From Melampsora larici-populina 98AG31 (taxonomy: Eukaryota > Basidiomycota > Pucciniomycetes > Pucciniales > Melampsoraceae), in assembly GCF_000204055.1 (NCBI RefSeq), contig NW_006768818.1, forward strand, positions 174,726 through 238,725: a stretch of DNA of 64,000 nucleotides. Direction: 5' to 3'. Positions 11,071 through 23,400 of this stretch are shown one piece after another. Position numbers and translations under genes: made by a program. Position 1 is the stretch's first letter. Each line of letters begins with the position of its first letter. Under the pieces are notes generated by a model. That model had not been told where the DNA came from and searched no databases. It saw only the letters and a program-made list of their open reading frames with translations.

Positions 11071-12079
11071 TTAACGCATTCCTTTTGAAATCGTTTGTTT
11101 TCCCTTAGATCCATTAACTTCGACTTGATTACTACCACCCAAAAGATCATAACAAAGACGTTTCTGACGAGTTTGTTGAGGAGTAGGTAATCCCACCGTC
11201 ACTTCATTGGACGATCCATCCTCATGATGATCATTAGGTTTCTTATTCTTTTTAGGTGTTTGGAATGGATCAATCATAGACTTGAGTGATTCGCTTGGAT
11301 CGGTTTCGAATTCAAGTTTAGGTGGTGGTGAAGGTGGTACAGAACTTGTGGGAAATAATAGTTTAGGGGCTGACAGGGTAAAGGGTGAATCTCCTGTGTT
11401 GTGTAGATCTTCTCCTGGATCATATTGGATTCGTTTACCACGACTAAGAAAATATAATCAAGTGAATAAAAGTGAGTAAGCGAGAATGATTCATAACAAA
11501 AAAATCGAGGTTTTTGATGACTTACAAGACATAAACCAATTTACGTGATTTCTCATCATGAAATTGACCAGCTTGACGAACCGATTCACCTTCTTTTACC
11601 AAGAACGGATTCCTAGGACTATCTCTAAACCCAGTAGATGATTCAACAATCGATTCTTCATCCACTGGGGTTGAACTCGTTTTAGATGTTTTAGGTTTCT
11701 CAATCTTAGTACGTTTATGAGGATGAAAAGATTTTCGATTGGTAGGACTATTAAGAGGTGAAGAGATCGGACTAGCTGGTTCGATTGACCGAGAATCTAA
11801 TTCATCTTGACGAGTTCGTTTATTAGTAAGTTTTGAATTTCTACGAGGTTGAGAATAGGGTTTAGTGATGGGTTGGTTTGACGCGTCTTTAGATCGACGA
11901 GTTCTTGAGTTCATTTCAATCGGTTCTGGTAAACCATCATCTAAGTTTAATGTTTCGGTTGCAGGAGGTGAAGGAGGTAAAGGAACAGTAGTTGGATGAC
12001 GAGTGATTTGTTTTTTAGTTTGAGACTTGAGTAGAGTTGAATCGGATGAGTGAGAGGTATGAAAGGTAGTAGGTGCCAT
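11071..12079 (-). CDS. Hypothetical Ser/Pro-rich, probably nuclear protein, 308 aa
   Basis: Exon 1 is 12079-11526 (ATGGCACCT start) with a GTAAGT donor. Exon 2 is 11443-11071 after a TTCTTAG acceptor. The junction falls inside a Phe codon and the joined frame is 927 nt. The protein is disordered-looking and Ser/Thr/Pro-rich, with many SP/TP sites (SPISSPLNSPTNR), basic clusters (HPHKRTKIEKPK, NLS-like) and one ordered-looking block, NPFLVKEGE, followed by KLVYVFRGKRIQYDPGE. The C-terminal third is Pro-rich, then basic. The SP/TP density hints at CDK-type phosphorylation; that is inference. Family not recognised. An upstream in-frame TTG at 12094 is not needed. Confidence 0.7.
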
Positions 12080-13281
12080 TTGATGATGATTCAAATCGAA
12101 AGCGAGTAGAGTTGACAGATGAGAGAGAGGATCGATTGATTGAAATCAAGAAATGTGAAGAGATTGAAGATGATAGTGATGGTGATGGATGACTCAGAAG
12201 AGTTTTAAATCAAGAAAGTTGAATTGGATTTGATTCGATTTGGGTCAAAGGGAGGCTTAACCAAACAAACCTTAAACTAAACTCAACCCACTTTAACTTA
12301 TAATCAGTAATTTAACCCAAAAATGGCAAGTGAACCAGTAGTTTTTAACCGTTAAATTCAACTTAACTGATTGCTAAACAGTTTAGTTTACTTTACTTTA
12401 GTTTCTTCAGCCATCATCATCTCTATCTTGAGATCAGCTCGTACATCCTCAGTCTTACTTAATACTCAGTCAAAGTCATGACTCATCATTGGCTTACAAT
12501 CCCTTCCAACCTTCAACGCCATCTGACTTTCCGAAACACATCATCAGTCCAACTCTAACCCAAACTGAATGCTCATGAAGGCTTATCCAAATTTCAATCT
12601 CATCCAACTCATCTCTTACTCATCACATTCAACTCAACATTCAACAAATCAGTTTTCGATTTTTAACTAGAATGGAGATCTTTTGCATTTACGCAAATCA
12701 AAAAAAAAAACAAAATTAATCAAACCAACTCATAAATATTTTAAAAAAAAACATGATACACTTTAGATTTGCTTTTTCTCAATGAAAAAACACAATCCAA
12801 AAAAAAGAAACTAATTTTACAATATAACTCAACGAAAATGAAAAGAAAAACAGATCATATCTCTCTGAGCAGAAAAAAAATAACTGTGTACAAAGAAGTT
12901 GATCTTTCAAAAAATTAAGAGTTTAATGATATCTCATTTTAAAAAATTAAATTTCTTAAAAAAGTAAAAAAGAATCTTCAATACGAAAGAAAAAAAAAGA
13001 AGTAAGTTTTTTCTTCTATTTTTTTTGACGAAATTCTTAAATATAAATTAATAAGAAAATCAAAGAAAAAAACGAGAGTTAATGATTCAAAGAAATCAAA
13101 AAAAAAGAGATTCAAAAGATCATTATTCTACATAAACATTCAACAGAAAAAAAAGTAAGAAAAAAAAAGATGAAGAAGTAAAAAAATCTGAGTGGGGATA
13201 AAGGAGTAACAATACATCAACAGAAGAAAGAGAAAAGAAGAGTAAAACTACAAAGAAAAAGGGCATCAGGAAGTCTTTCAC
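12080..13281. other. Intergenic: upstream region and 3' AT-rich tract
   Basis: 12080-12650 is the likely promoter/5' UTR side of the gene at 12079. 12660-13280 is strongly A-rich and probably the 3' region of the next minus-strand gene. No gene seen. Confidence 0.5.
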
Positions 13282-14274
13282 TTAAGAAATCCCACGTTGC
13301 CAACCCCTAATAGGTCTAGGAGCCACCAAAGGTACTCCATTGGAAGTCAGATTCTGATTCAACCCAATCAAAGAAGTAGAAGGCGTGATCGTCTTGACAG
13401 AACCCGCCCAATCCAAAGCAGGTTCTACAGGACTATCCAACGAAATCACCGGTAAAGTTTGTCCCACTAATGAAGCATGACGTTTACCTCTACCCCCTAC
13501 TCCTACTTGTTTCATACGAGAAGCCGGTAAGAGCCTTTCACGTGACATCACGCCTTCTCTTAAGGGTTGAGTTAATTGTAAGAGTTCTTGAGTGGCTCGT
13601 TCGGTGGTCGTGGTTCTAGACATCGAAGCTGGTAGAGATGATGATAAGAAATTGTGTTCTTGATGATGAACTCGATGGATAAATGGGTTGGAACAAGTGA
13701 CCTGTTTGATTAAATAAAAACGTAAAGTGTAAGAAACAAGATAATTGTAAGATGAAATATATATCTATCTTGAAAGACATCATCAAGTCAAAAGAAAAAG
13801 ATACTGACATGAGTTGGATAATTAGAAGAAACAGGTGAAACGTCTTCTTCTTCTTCATCTTCCACATCCTCAAGATTCTCAACCCCACCATCCTCAACCG
13901 AATCATTCACTTGAATCACTTCATCAGATCCATAAGAAGATCTAGTCCAAAGCATTTGAGGTCTTTGATGAGTCTTAATAGGACCTGTAAAGTTCACCAT
14001 AGGTCCTAAGACAGGTTCTGATTGACTTCTGAGTAATTTGGTTTGTTTGGAAGACGTTGAACTCCATTCGTTTAAACAATCTGAAGTGACTGATCCCATT
14101 GAAGGAGAAGGACATGCGTCTAGAGAAGTAGGATCAAGGCTACGGAACACCTGTGAAATAGAAAACAAAGAGTGATTGTTTAGAAAAGAATGAGATTTCA
14201 GGATTTTGAACATTTTAGAACATCAAAGCATAATCACTTACCACATCTCCTAAAATTTCTGCCAGGTTAGACAT
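13282..14274 (-). CDS. Hypothetical protein, three exons, 264 aa
   Basis: Exon 1 is 14274-14242 (MSNLAEILGDV, 33 nt) with donor GTAAGTG. Exon 2 is 14150-13809 with donor GTCAGT. Exon 3 is 13701-13282. All junctions are phase 0 and the joined frame is 795 nt. The middle contains an acidic run (EDVEDEEEEDVSP) preceded by QSEPVLGPMVNFTGPIK. The C-terminal part has SRERLLPASRMKQVGVGGRGKRHASLVGQ-type basic sequence and ends WQRGIS. There is no membrane segment or signal peptide. Family not recognised. The orientation matches the two flanking genes, each with its own intergenic region. Confidence 0.7.
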
Positions 14275-16149
14275 CTTGTAAATCCGTTTGAAGCAGTTGT
14301 TGGTATTGAAATTCAGAAAAGTCTGATGTAATTGATTGATGATATAAGATTTGGCAAAATGAATTAAAACAAAATTCGATAATCAAGATTCCTTTTTCTT
14401 TCCAACCAAAAGACTAGTTGAAACTCCAAGCTAGCTAGTTATTTTCTTTGACTTATTCTTCTTAAAGATTACCTACCGGCTTGATAAAATGATTTGGTAA
14501 CGAAGGAATTAAGAAAACTTTGACCAGTGTGTAAAGGTGATTTTCAAGATAATAAAGGCTTGGATATCTGAAACTTGGTTGAACGACTCGAGATAAAGGA
14601 CGATGGTCAGATATGATATCCACGTGATGGTTCTTCGATTTATAAAAGTCTGGTTTAAATAAATAATCGGTTGAAAGAAGTCAGCTGATCAATCAAAAAA
14701 AATAAAAGTGTGAGAAAATTAAAAGCTTGGAATGATTTATAAACTTGGGGTTAAATTCTATTACATAAATTCAATTGATGATGTGTCGTTTATACAATCT
14801 GCATACGTAATCATGGATGGAGAAATCCGGAATGATACAAGATTGGTGACGTACCTATAGCCAATCTTTCAAGTTTCAAATCTTGTAAAATCTGGATCTA
14901 AAACAGAAAATGCAAAGTTGTATGAGAAATGGTATTGCCAAGAAATGCCAAGTTTGCCAAGACTGTAAACTATAATCTCAAAGAAAAAAAAATCCAAATC
15001 GAGTATCTTAAGCGTTCTTGTCTGTTGGAAATCAAATTGTGAGAATTGGATTTATGAAAATGAAAGAGAAGCGGCGAAAGAAATTAAAGTCAAAATCCAA
15101 ATTCCAATGCAGTCAAAAGCCTTTAAATTAATTATCTGATCGACTGATTGAAGCGGTTTATGTATCTTTATTTGCACAGCCCCTGTTAACTTCCAAGTCT
15201 TGTGATCTTCATGTGATCACGCTTAAGGGTAGTAGTGTTACACACATAGCCCTGAAATCAAAAAGGGCACAAACACATCCAAAAGATCCATCAATTTTTA
15301 GATCTTCAATCAACCGCTTTTTACTAAATCTATATCTATCTATCTATCAGACATGTTGGATACAAAAAGATACCTCAACTCATCGGTCAGAACCAACTGT
15401 GATGTGATTAGTTGCATATGACTCATACTTTGAAATCAGATTCGCAACCTGAACTTAAGAAATTGATTCCTAACTGATGATATGAAAACTTCATGGTATT
15501 TTACGCTCTTGGCTTATTCTCAATCACCCTGACTTCTTCGTATCAACCCTTTGATTCTTCTATAATCATGTCACATGACTATCTAATCACATCTACACTA
15601 CCAAGCTCTATTCATGGTAGATCACCAAGGCATAGGAGCGAAGAACGTTCGGCCTTGTATGAGTTCGATTTTTCTATGCTACCAAACTATCTATGATTTT
15701 TTCAAGGTTGTACAAAATGATCCTTCAAAAGATCAGTCAACTTGCTCGGTGTGATAAAATTGAGGTTTGGCTAACAAATTTGGAAATTAGATCTCTACAC
15801 TAGATAGTTTTTCAATTTATCCCTCACATTTCCAGAATTAAGATATCTTTAAATAATCACTTCTCATTTCTTGACCACCTATAAGTTATCCAGAATAAAT
15901 GAAATTTTCAAGAAGTTGAATTTTGAAATATTACCACCTGATCACTTTCCCTTTTAATTATATGGTACAAGTATGGCCAAAAAAAAGGATATGAGGATCA
16001 AAAAAGATCATTGAATCACTTGACCTCAAGTCTCCTATTTGTTTTTCTTTGATAATTTCAGCACTTGAAACAACTCATCAAACCAAACCAAATTAAACAA
16101 ATACAAACAAACACACAAACACACAAACACACACAATCGATTTAATGAT
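14275..16149. other. Intergenic, no supported gene
   Basis: Promoter side of the gene at 14274 and 3' side of the gene ending at 16150. A short CA-rich microsatellite (ACACAAACACACAAACACAC) lies near 16110-16135. Small open frames here lack splice or family support. Confidence 0.5.
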
Positions 16150-18765
16150 TCACTTCCCATAACGCCAAGATATCAATCTATTTATAATTTTGATTCCTCT
16201 ACGATTACCACAAACTTGAAACCCAGTTTGAATTCTTTTTAAAAGTTTTAAACTAAGAAAAGTTGAAGTTTGAAGACTTTGATGTTTTAATTTTTCATTC
16301 CAATCAAATTGATCAAGATAAAATTCAATGAAATCATAATGTTGAAAAAAAAGTTTCGGGATCAATTGTGATGGATTAATTGAAGTTGAAGCTTGAATAA
16401 AATCAGGTCTTAGTTTTTCATGTTCTTGTACTTGTTGAATCAATCGCTCTAATACAGAATACACCAATCTTTCTTTCATCTCTCCACTCCATCCTAACTT
16501 CTTTCGTTTTCTATGAATACCCCAATTTTGTTTATAAGTTCTTGAGGTACATCCAGTCATCGGTCCAGCACTTTGAGATGCACACCATTCTAAAAGGTCT
16601 ATCCATAGGCCTTCTTCTGAATTCACATCTTGAGATGGAACACGAACATACCGTTGCATCTCAATCAAAAGATTCAAAGCTTTTTCTACATCTCCAACTC
16701 TTAAAAAAGCTCGCACAAAAGGTTGAAAAGACGCCAAGTTTGGCTTCAATCGATTAGACACAATTGAGGATCCTATCTGTGTTGATGAGCTCTCTTGATT
16801 TTCCAAAGTCGTAACACCGTTGTGATAAGAGTTTGAAGTTGATGACGGTGGAATATGCCGGAGATATGAATCAAGGATTGATGAAGCAGATTTGGTAGGT
16901 CGTGTATGAAGAATTGAATCATAAAGAACCGTCAAAACCCCAGTAGTTGGATGTATAAGGGGTACAGGTGTGGTTTGCATGCCCATATCAATTGAAGAGC
17001 TTCCTGCCTCAGCTTGGCTCCTATTAAGGATCTCACGATCAACTCCAAGTGGTATAAAGTATTCCAAGAAAATATCAATGACTCGAGAATATTGTTTACT
17101 TCTTTGATAATAAATCATCCAACTATGTGCCCATAAAAGTATGACGTCTGACTGAAACTTTACGGACATGGGTAATGAAAGTGAATCTTCAAATTCCAAA
17201 CGTTTACCAGCGGTCTGTACCTTGTTTAAAAACGACTGAAGTTTAGCATGATCAAAGACTAAAGACTTCAAGTATTGCTCTTCGTTTTCATGGAGTTCAC
17301 AATACCCGCACCGTTTTGATGCTTCTTCAAACGAACCTCCAAGTGATAACATTTTTTGGATTACATTGGCAATGTGAGAGGATTTGACAAACTTTACGTG
17401 ATTCCCATGAGACAGAACTGTCTTGAGGTACAAAACTAGACGATGTGTCGTATCTCCCAAGTCGTGTATCCTATTGGTTCCTTCCCTCATTGACGATGTG
17501 GTCTGATTTAGGTATTGAGGCTGAGATCGGCAGACTTTGTGGGTTAAACCAGTTCCATGAGGTAATTTTGACAGATTCTCTGAAGATGTTAGCCAGCTTT
17601 CGAGCCCGATTGGATGGGTCAGATTCCAACTCGAGAGCACGCGTTCCAAATGATCACTCCAATTTGAGATATTGCTTCGTTCTTGATTAGCCACAAGTAA
17701 GAGTAATTGATCTGCCAAAACTCGGTATGTAGATGGTGATAATCGTTTACGGAAAGGTGAGGAATCGGCTTCTGGATCCCAAGACTCGTTCACGAGCTTC
17801 ATCGCTTCAGACAGGTTTCTTTGGTTCGCTAACTGCAAGATGGTATGATTGTATAATTTGGAGCATAACCCTAGAAAACGATCGGAGTTGCTAGAATCGG
17901 TAGACTGATCGCATATCTTCCGCACGGCCTCGTAATAAAATTCGAGAACAGTTTGCGGCGATTGAGTTCTGACGAAGTGACTGACAGTTGTCCGAATAAG
18001 CCGATTGGTTAAACATCCTTTGACCATGAGCGTTTCAAAGAATTGGCGAACGGTAGCCATGCTAGATGGAATAAGAGACAGAATTTGCTTAAGATGTTGA
18101 TCAAAAATTGAATCCCGTTCGCTTGAGACCAACTGCTGGAGTTCGGAGCCTGGTATGATGTTGATCCATTCCAAGTATCCATGAACATCCTTCGAGTGCA
18201 TTAGAAGCCCGAAACAATGTTGAGTGACATTTTGATCGGCAGGTAAGTCTATGTGATTCTTCGATATATGTAATCTCAACTCGTTGGCTGCTACCAAGTC
18301 CGTCTCGATCAGATACACCAATCTTTCACATAATGCAACGTTGGTATTGTGATTCAAGATCGAATTATCCAGAAGGTTTTCGTCTTCCGTTACGACATTA
18401 TCAGTTTGTTCAAGTGGTTCGAACAATGAAAAATCGGGCCGCAAAGGAAGGTGGGCGTATTTTGGTGATGTCCAATCTTCCACCTTATCAGAGGCGATAT
18501 CAAGTCGATTTTTGTTTGGAATAGAATCTTGTACACCACTCAGGGTAGGTTGCATCGGGTCCAGTGACAAGATGACGGGAGAAACTGGGGCCAAGAGTGA
18601 TGATGTGCCATAGTGTAAACATGACAAGCCTCGAGCACCAAAAGCTTTGGTACACTTCCGCCTAGAAAATTAGAATTTGTCAAGGTCAGGCATGTGCTGG
18701 ATGCCAGAAAGAGAAGTAAAAGAGACCGACCCAGACCTGAGATAAATCGAGTGACACAAGGGCAT
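16150..18765 (-). CDS. PPR-like protein, probably mitochondrial, 846 aa
   Basis: One long exon, 18661-16150, is open for over 830 codons. A 29-nt first exon (18765-18737, MPLCHSIYL) joins it across a phase-2 intron with a GTCTGG donor and TTTCTAG acceptor, giving 2541 nt. The N-terminus (basic, hydroxylated, no acidic residues for about 20 positions) fits a mitochondrial targeting peptide. Residues roughly 200-800 look helical, with paired-helix repeats; the clearest is KPNLASFQPFVRAFLRVGD followed by VEKALNLLIEMQRYV, typical of pentatricopeptide repeats. Such proteins bind organellar RNA. The repeat class is my reading, not a search result. The donor is weaker than its neighbours, so the first exon is less sure than the rest. 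Confidence 0.7.
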
Positions 18766-19331
18766 GCGACGTGAGATCGATAAATGGATCTACAAAACTT
18801 GGTCAAGAGCCCAAAGAAACTATTCTCTAGCTTGACTGCTAATTCACTTTAGGGCCTGAAGGATCGCTTTTTTGAAGGTGTCAGTCTGCTGGATGAGGTT
18901 TCCAAAGGTCTGCTTCGAATCAGGCGAAGATGCAAGTTTTGTTGATGATCGTGCAGAAATCACATTCCCGGTTCTCAACTGAATCCCGAAACCCCCCAGC
19001 AGCGAAGCCCACCAGGTTTCAGGCAGAGACTTGTCGGATCATCCGAGTCGGGCTGCGCGGGGCTCGGGTGCACAGCCGAATCAACATGTCCAAACGAAGG
19101 ACAGGCAAAAAGTCGAGCCCGAGTGTTTGCGAGGGAGAGGGACGGGTTAAGTTTGCAAAAAGCAATTCACTTGACTGGTACAAGATAGATCAAGAAATAC
19201 AACAAACCCATAAAGATCAAATCACCATAGAAGATGGCGAGAACTACAGTAGAAAACATCGTAAATTCTCATTGGATCAGAAAATTCAAAGTGACGGACA
19301 AAACTAGATCCAGATTTTTGATACCATTGCC
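18766..19331. other. Intergenic with one uncertain plus-strand ORF
   Basis: An unspliced ATG-started frame at 18930-19307 (125 residues, basic, Lys/Gln-rich) faces away from the PPR-like gene. It has no recognisable domain and could be chance. Otherwise only the putative shared promoter region is here. Confidence 0.35.
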
Positions 19332-19400
19332 CACCACGGGGTAGCGTTTCGCCGCAAAAGGAGCTGGAAATCGGTCAAGGCGTTGATCTGGTCGAACGCT

Positions 19401-19660
19401 GGCCGAAAACTCAGCTTTCGGCCAGATTATGACGGTCGGACAAAACCTTCAGAATCTGGCCGAAAGCTGAGTTTTCGGCCAGAAATCCGCTGAGTGACCA
19501 GATTATGGATGGTTGATCGGCTGGTCGATCTGGCGAGAGATCGACCAGCCTTTTGGCGAACAAGAGACAGTCGACATGACTGTCTAAAGGCCAGTGTTTG
19601 CATAAGCTGGCCGTCAGACCGGCGCACAAGAACATGAACTCGATGGCCATCGAGTTCATG
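19401..19660. repeat. Left subterminal palindromes of the DNA transposon
   Basis: 28-bp perfect arms at 19401-19428 and 19453-19480 are separated by 24 nt. A 13-bp stem with a 6-nt loop lies at 19519-19550 (GGCTGGTCGATCT facing AGATCGACCAGCC). A 28-bp perfect palindrome lies at 19633-19660, centred on GATGGCCATC. Such arrays usually serve as transposase-binding or hairpin sites; the role here is inferred. Confidence 0.8.
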
Positions 19661-19744
19661 AGAAACGCCGTTGTGAGGAAATGTCTCGACATGTTGTGAG
19701 AAGATTGAGTGTACAGACAAAAAAAAGCTGTTAGAGCGACAATA

Positions 19745-20336
19745 GGGACTGGGCGAAGCGCTGCAAAAATCCAATTCAACCGTAGTTGAAATACTATCGC
19801 AAGCAATCCAGCCCCTGTTGAATCAATATCAAAATTCCCTATTTTTATTAGTCAACTTCATGAGACTAAAAAAAATAGGGTGGCGCATAGCCGGTTGCCA
19901 TCATCTGATGGGCTCTCCAATCCAAAACTTCCTACTCCTCAGCCAAAAGCCTTAGGCTGACCGCATCAGGATTGCCTGATATACCTTTCACAGATAAGGC
20001 TGTGGCCCTGAGCTCTCCGGTGGTGGTGCCCACGGGGGAGCCCGAAAAGGAAGTTTGTACCTTTGGGTTGGGGTCCTCATGAAGAACCCCTTGCGAGATA
20101 GACGTTGGAACATCCTATAGAAGTTGAGCAAGCAATCGGGTCTGTGGGAATATGGCCTTGGGAATGAACCCGGACTCAGCTTTGTCATCCCAATGAGATT
20201 TTGAACGGGGCACTTGGACATGCGAAAGGTCAGTGATATGTTCCTCCTGTTTAAATCTCTTCGGACAACTTCCTTGCTATACTTGCGCTAATTCAGGTGG
20301 CAAAATCCTGTGCTCGTCCGAACTTCGCCCAGTCCC
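19745..20336. mobile_element. 592-bp non-autonomous element (Tc1/mariner-type MITE)
   Basis: Exact 14-bp inverted ends, GGGACTGGGCGAAG at 19745 and its complement ending at 20336, are flanked on both sides by TA. That is the expected Tc1/mariner duplication. It sits in the left subterminal region of the larger transposon, so it inserted later. No coding frame of note. Confidence 0.7.
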
Positions 20337-20421
20337 TAATAAGATTTGACAAGGATAAATCCAGAGGGGCAAAACAAGTTCAAGTTCCTCGCTCACCTTC
20401 CAGGAAGTGAATCGACATTTC

Positions 20422-23400
20422 ATGATGTCTGCACCGAAGGATTATCCAATTGTGGCGGATTGTAGGTCTTCTTTTCGCTTTCTTTTTAGTCAGGCAAGCT
20501 CAGAGGCTGAAGGATTATCGCCAGATTTTGAACAAAGGTCGTCAAGGCCATCCCATCCGAAATACTACTGTACTCTCTGTCGTGGAAGGACTACCAAATC
20601 GTACATTGAACATTCAAAAGGTATCAATCACCAACGGAAGGTTGCTGAAGATTTGGCTGAAAAGGATGCGATGACACGTCCGAATCCTGCTCTCATTAGT
20701 TCAGCATCGGGATCGGGCGCTGTCCAAGGGATGGAATGGACTAACGAAGTCGCCGAGGATGTAGGAAATCCACCCGATGATGGACTACAGCCGGAATTGA
20801 ACACACTACCTCGAACATCTGGAATCAAGACGACTCTGCTCTTTTTGAGAACCCAGCTGATGCTCAGATTGAAGCGGAACCTGTTGTTCACGACAGGCCA
20901 GACCTAATCTGGGATGCTGCTTACGAATTTGCGATAAGGGAAGAGGATGAAAACTCCGATGATGGTTTAGCGGATGATGAGCAAAGATTTGGAGAACAGG
21001 AAAATGAGATTGAGTACGAAGAAGAAGAAGATGATGATATGAAAGATGGAGAACACGAATCTGAAGCATGGTATCCGTTCAACAAGAAAGAGGTATGTAG
21101 TCCCTTCTTCCACTCAATAGCTCAATCTTCTCTTGTTCAATTTACATTTTCGGATGCTGATGCATCAACTGTTTGTGTTTAAGCACTTGTGTGGTATGTT
21201 GATTATGGGGTCTACTCGTAGTGTGGTTTCACGATCACAATATGATAAGCTTAGAGAAATCTTCACAATCTGTGATTTTAATCTTCCAACTTGGAAAACA
21301 CTACGAAGGTTGCGAAAGAAACTTACAGAAGACATGAGCTTGACGGTTACCAACACTCAGAGTGTTCTAGGTAATCCATGCTTCATCTTACCAATCAAAG
21401 AAGGAATTACCTTGGTGAATGCGAATGACTTCTTTAATATAAAAAAGCAATAAGACTAATTTTGCTATTTTGATAGAACTTGGCGAATCCGTATGTTAGA
21501 CAACATTTGATTACAATCCCCGAGCTTGCTTCAAACACACCCATCAGTAGACTCTCACAATCCAAAAAGTGGCGAGAGGGGATCAAAAGAGAATATCGAA
21601 CACCCATGATTGAAACTCAAAATGGTCATTTTTATATCTATGAACCGCTTCAACTCTATTCATCCAGTAGCTTTGAGCTCTTTGTTCCGGTTTTCTTTTA
21701 CCACGACGGCAACAATACCTTTTCAAAATGTTTACGTGCAACCTCTTACACTAATGCAAATACCGGTGGTCTTGACATCTGTATTTACGCTGAACCAAAC
21801 TTCGACTCTGAAACTCTTGTTACCATCAATGTAAATGATTTCTGGCGTTCAATTGCTGAGATAAGGCTACCAAATGGGACTGAACTTAAGGCTGTCTGCG
21901 GATCATCAATGTATCGTGAGTCTTTATAAGCTTTTGGTTGAATAAGACGTAACTGATGATTCTTTTTGAAATCTTTCTAGAATCAGCCTTGGATAGATTG
22001 GTCCCGATCCCAATTGAAAACCCATGGAGAAAGAAGGCGAATGGAAGATTAGTTCGCCACATTCCAATCACCTTGTACTCGGATGATACATCGGGAAATA
22101 GATCAAAAAAGTATAACTCTCATATGTCCTTCTATTATACTCTGAGTGGTTTACCTCCGAAATTATCAAATCAAGATTATAATATTCATTATGTTGCTAC
22201 ATCAAATGTGGCGAGTGCACTGGAGCTTGGAGAACCAATAGTTGATGAGCTCACGTGGGTCCTGCCTGTTGCTTATTAATTTCATCTCAAGTGTGAATTT
22301 TGACTTCTCCCACCCCGTCTTCTTAGTACTCTGGCAACCGAAGGATTTTCAGCTTATGATTGTGAAGTGGACCAAGAAGTTCTAGTCATGGTTGTAGTAC
22401 TATGCTATCTTGGAGATTCTCCAATGCATGCAGAGATATGTAATTGTATCAATCCAGGAGTCACTCTTACCCCGTGTCGGATATGTAATCTTCGAGTAAA
22501 TAGCAAAGCCGAAAAAACAACAACAACGTACGTTCAAGAATTTGTAGGTCTTGATGAAAATTTCAAACATGTACGTAAATATCTTTACTGATTAGGACTT
22601 AACAAAAAAAGACACAACCAGCTGACTGTCTTTGTCCAAACTTTGTAGCATTCTCTTGAATTTCGTGACTGGAACAAGACTCAAGAGTTGACTAGGGACA
22701 TTTGGAACATGGGTAGCAGCATACATACAAAAGATGAAATAACGAAAGCCCGACGTCTACATGGTGTTCGCGATACAGTGAATGAGAAGTTGATGGATAA
22801 GGTCGTACAAGTCTTGGTATCAAATGATCTTGAAGATGCTCATGAGTTGTGGCAAGATCTCAACTCAAGACTAGGCCTGCGTGTGTTTAATCCTTTCCTT
22901 CGACTACCAGGTAAGTCTACAGTCAATTTTGATTGTTATTAATGCTACAGTTAACATCATTGATTGTAGGATTTGACGGACACCACGATACACCGATTGA
23001 GGCACTGCATGTCTATCTTTTAGGAGTAGCAAAGTATCCATGGCAAGAATTGATGACTGACCTTTCACCACTCAAAGCCGATCAACATAAGGCTATATCC
23101 GGTCGATGGGTATCTTTCGATACCAAAGGATTAAATATTCCACCAATAATTCCAAACACGATGATCAAGTATTACAAGAGTCTTGTAGGAAAAGAATATT
23201 GTATTGTCATGCAGACCATTCCGTTTGTTTTATTTGAGGAAATTGGGGCTGAAAAACGAAAATTTTGGAGCGCGCTTATTTTTTTAGCATCATTTATCTT
23301 TCAAAACGAGATTTCAAATATGGATAATTATCTCATCCAACTTCAAAAAGCAGTTGACACCTTTCTTGTCTGTCTAGTGGGATCCAACGCGCGCTGGACG

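Noticed and set aside
10768..11088. Lys-rich 106-residue plus-strand open frame
   Set aside because: It lies in an A-tract-rich 3' region and overlaps the end of a better supported minus-strand gene; the composition simply reflects AAA/AAG-rich DNA.
15213..15696. Two small plus-strand ORFs
   Set aside because: No splice partners, no motifs and ordinary AT-rich composition.
16110..16135. Short CA repeat that could be read as a CRISPR-like or regulatory array
   Set aside because: Simple microsatellite with no spacers; CRISPR is not expected in a fungal genome.
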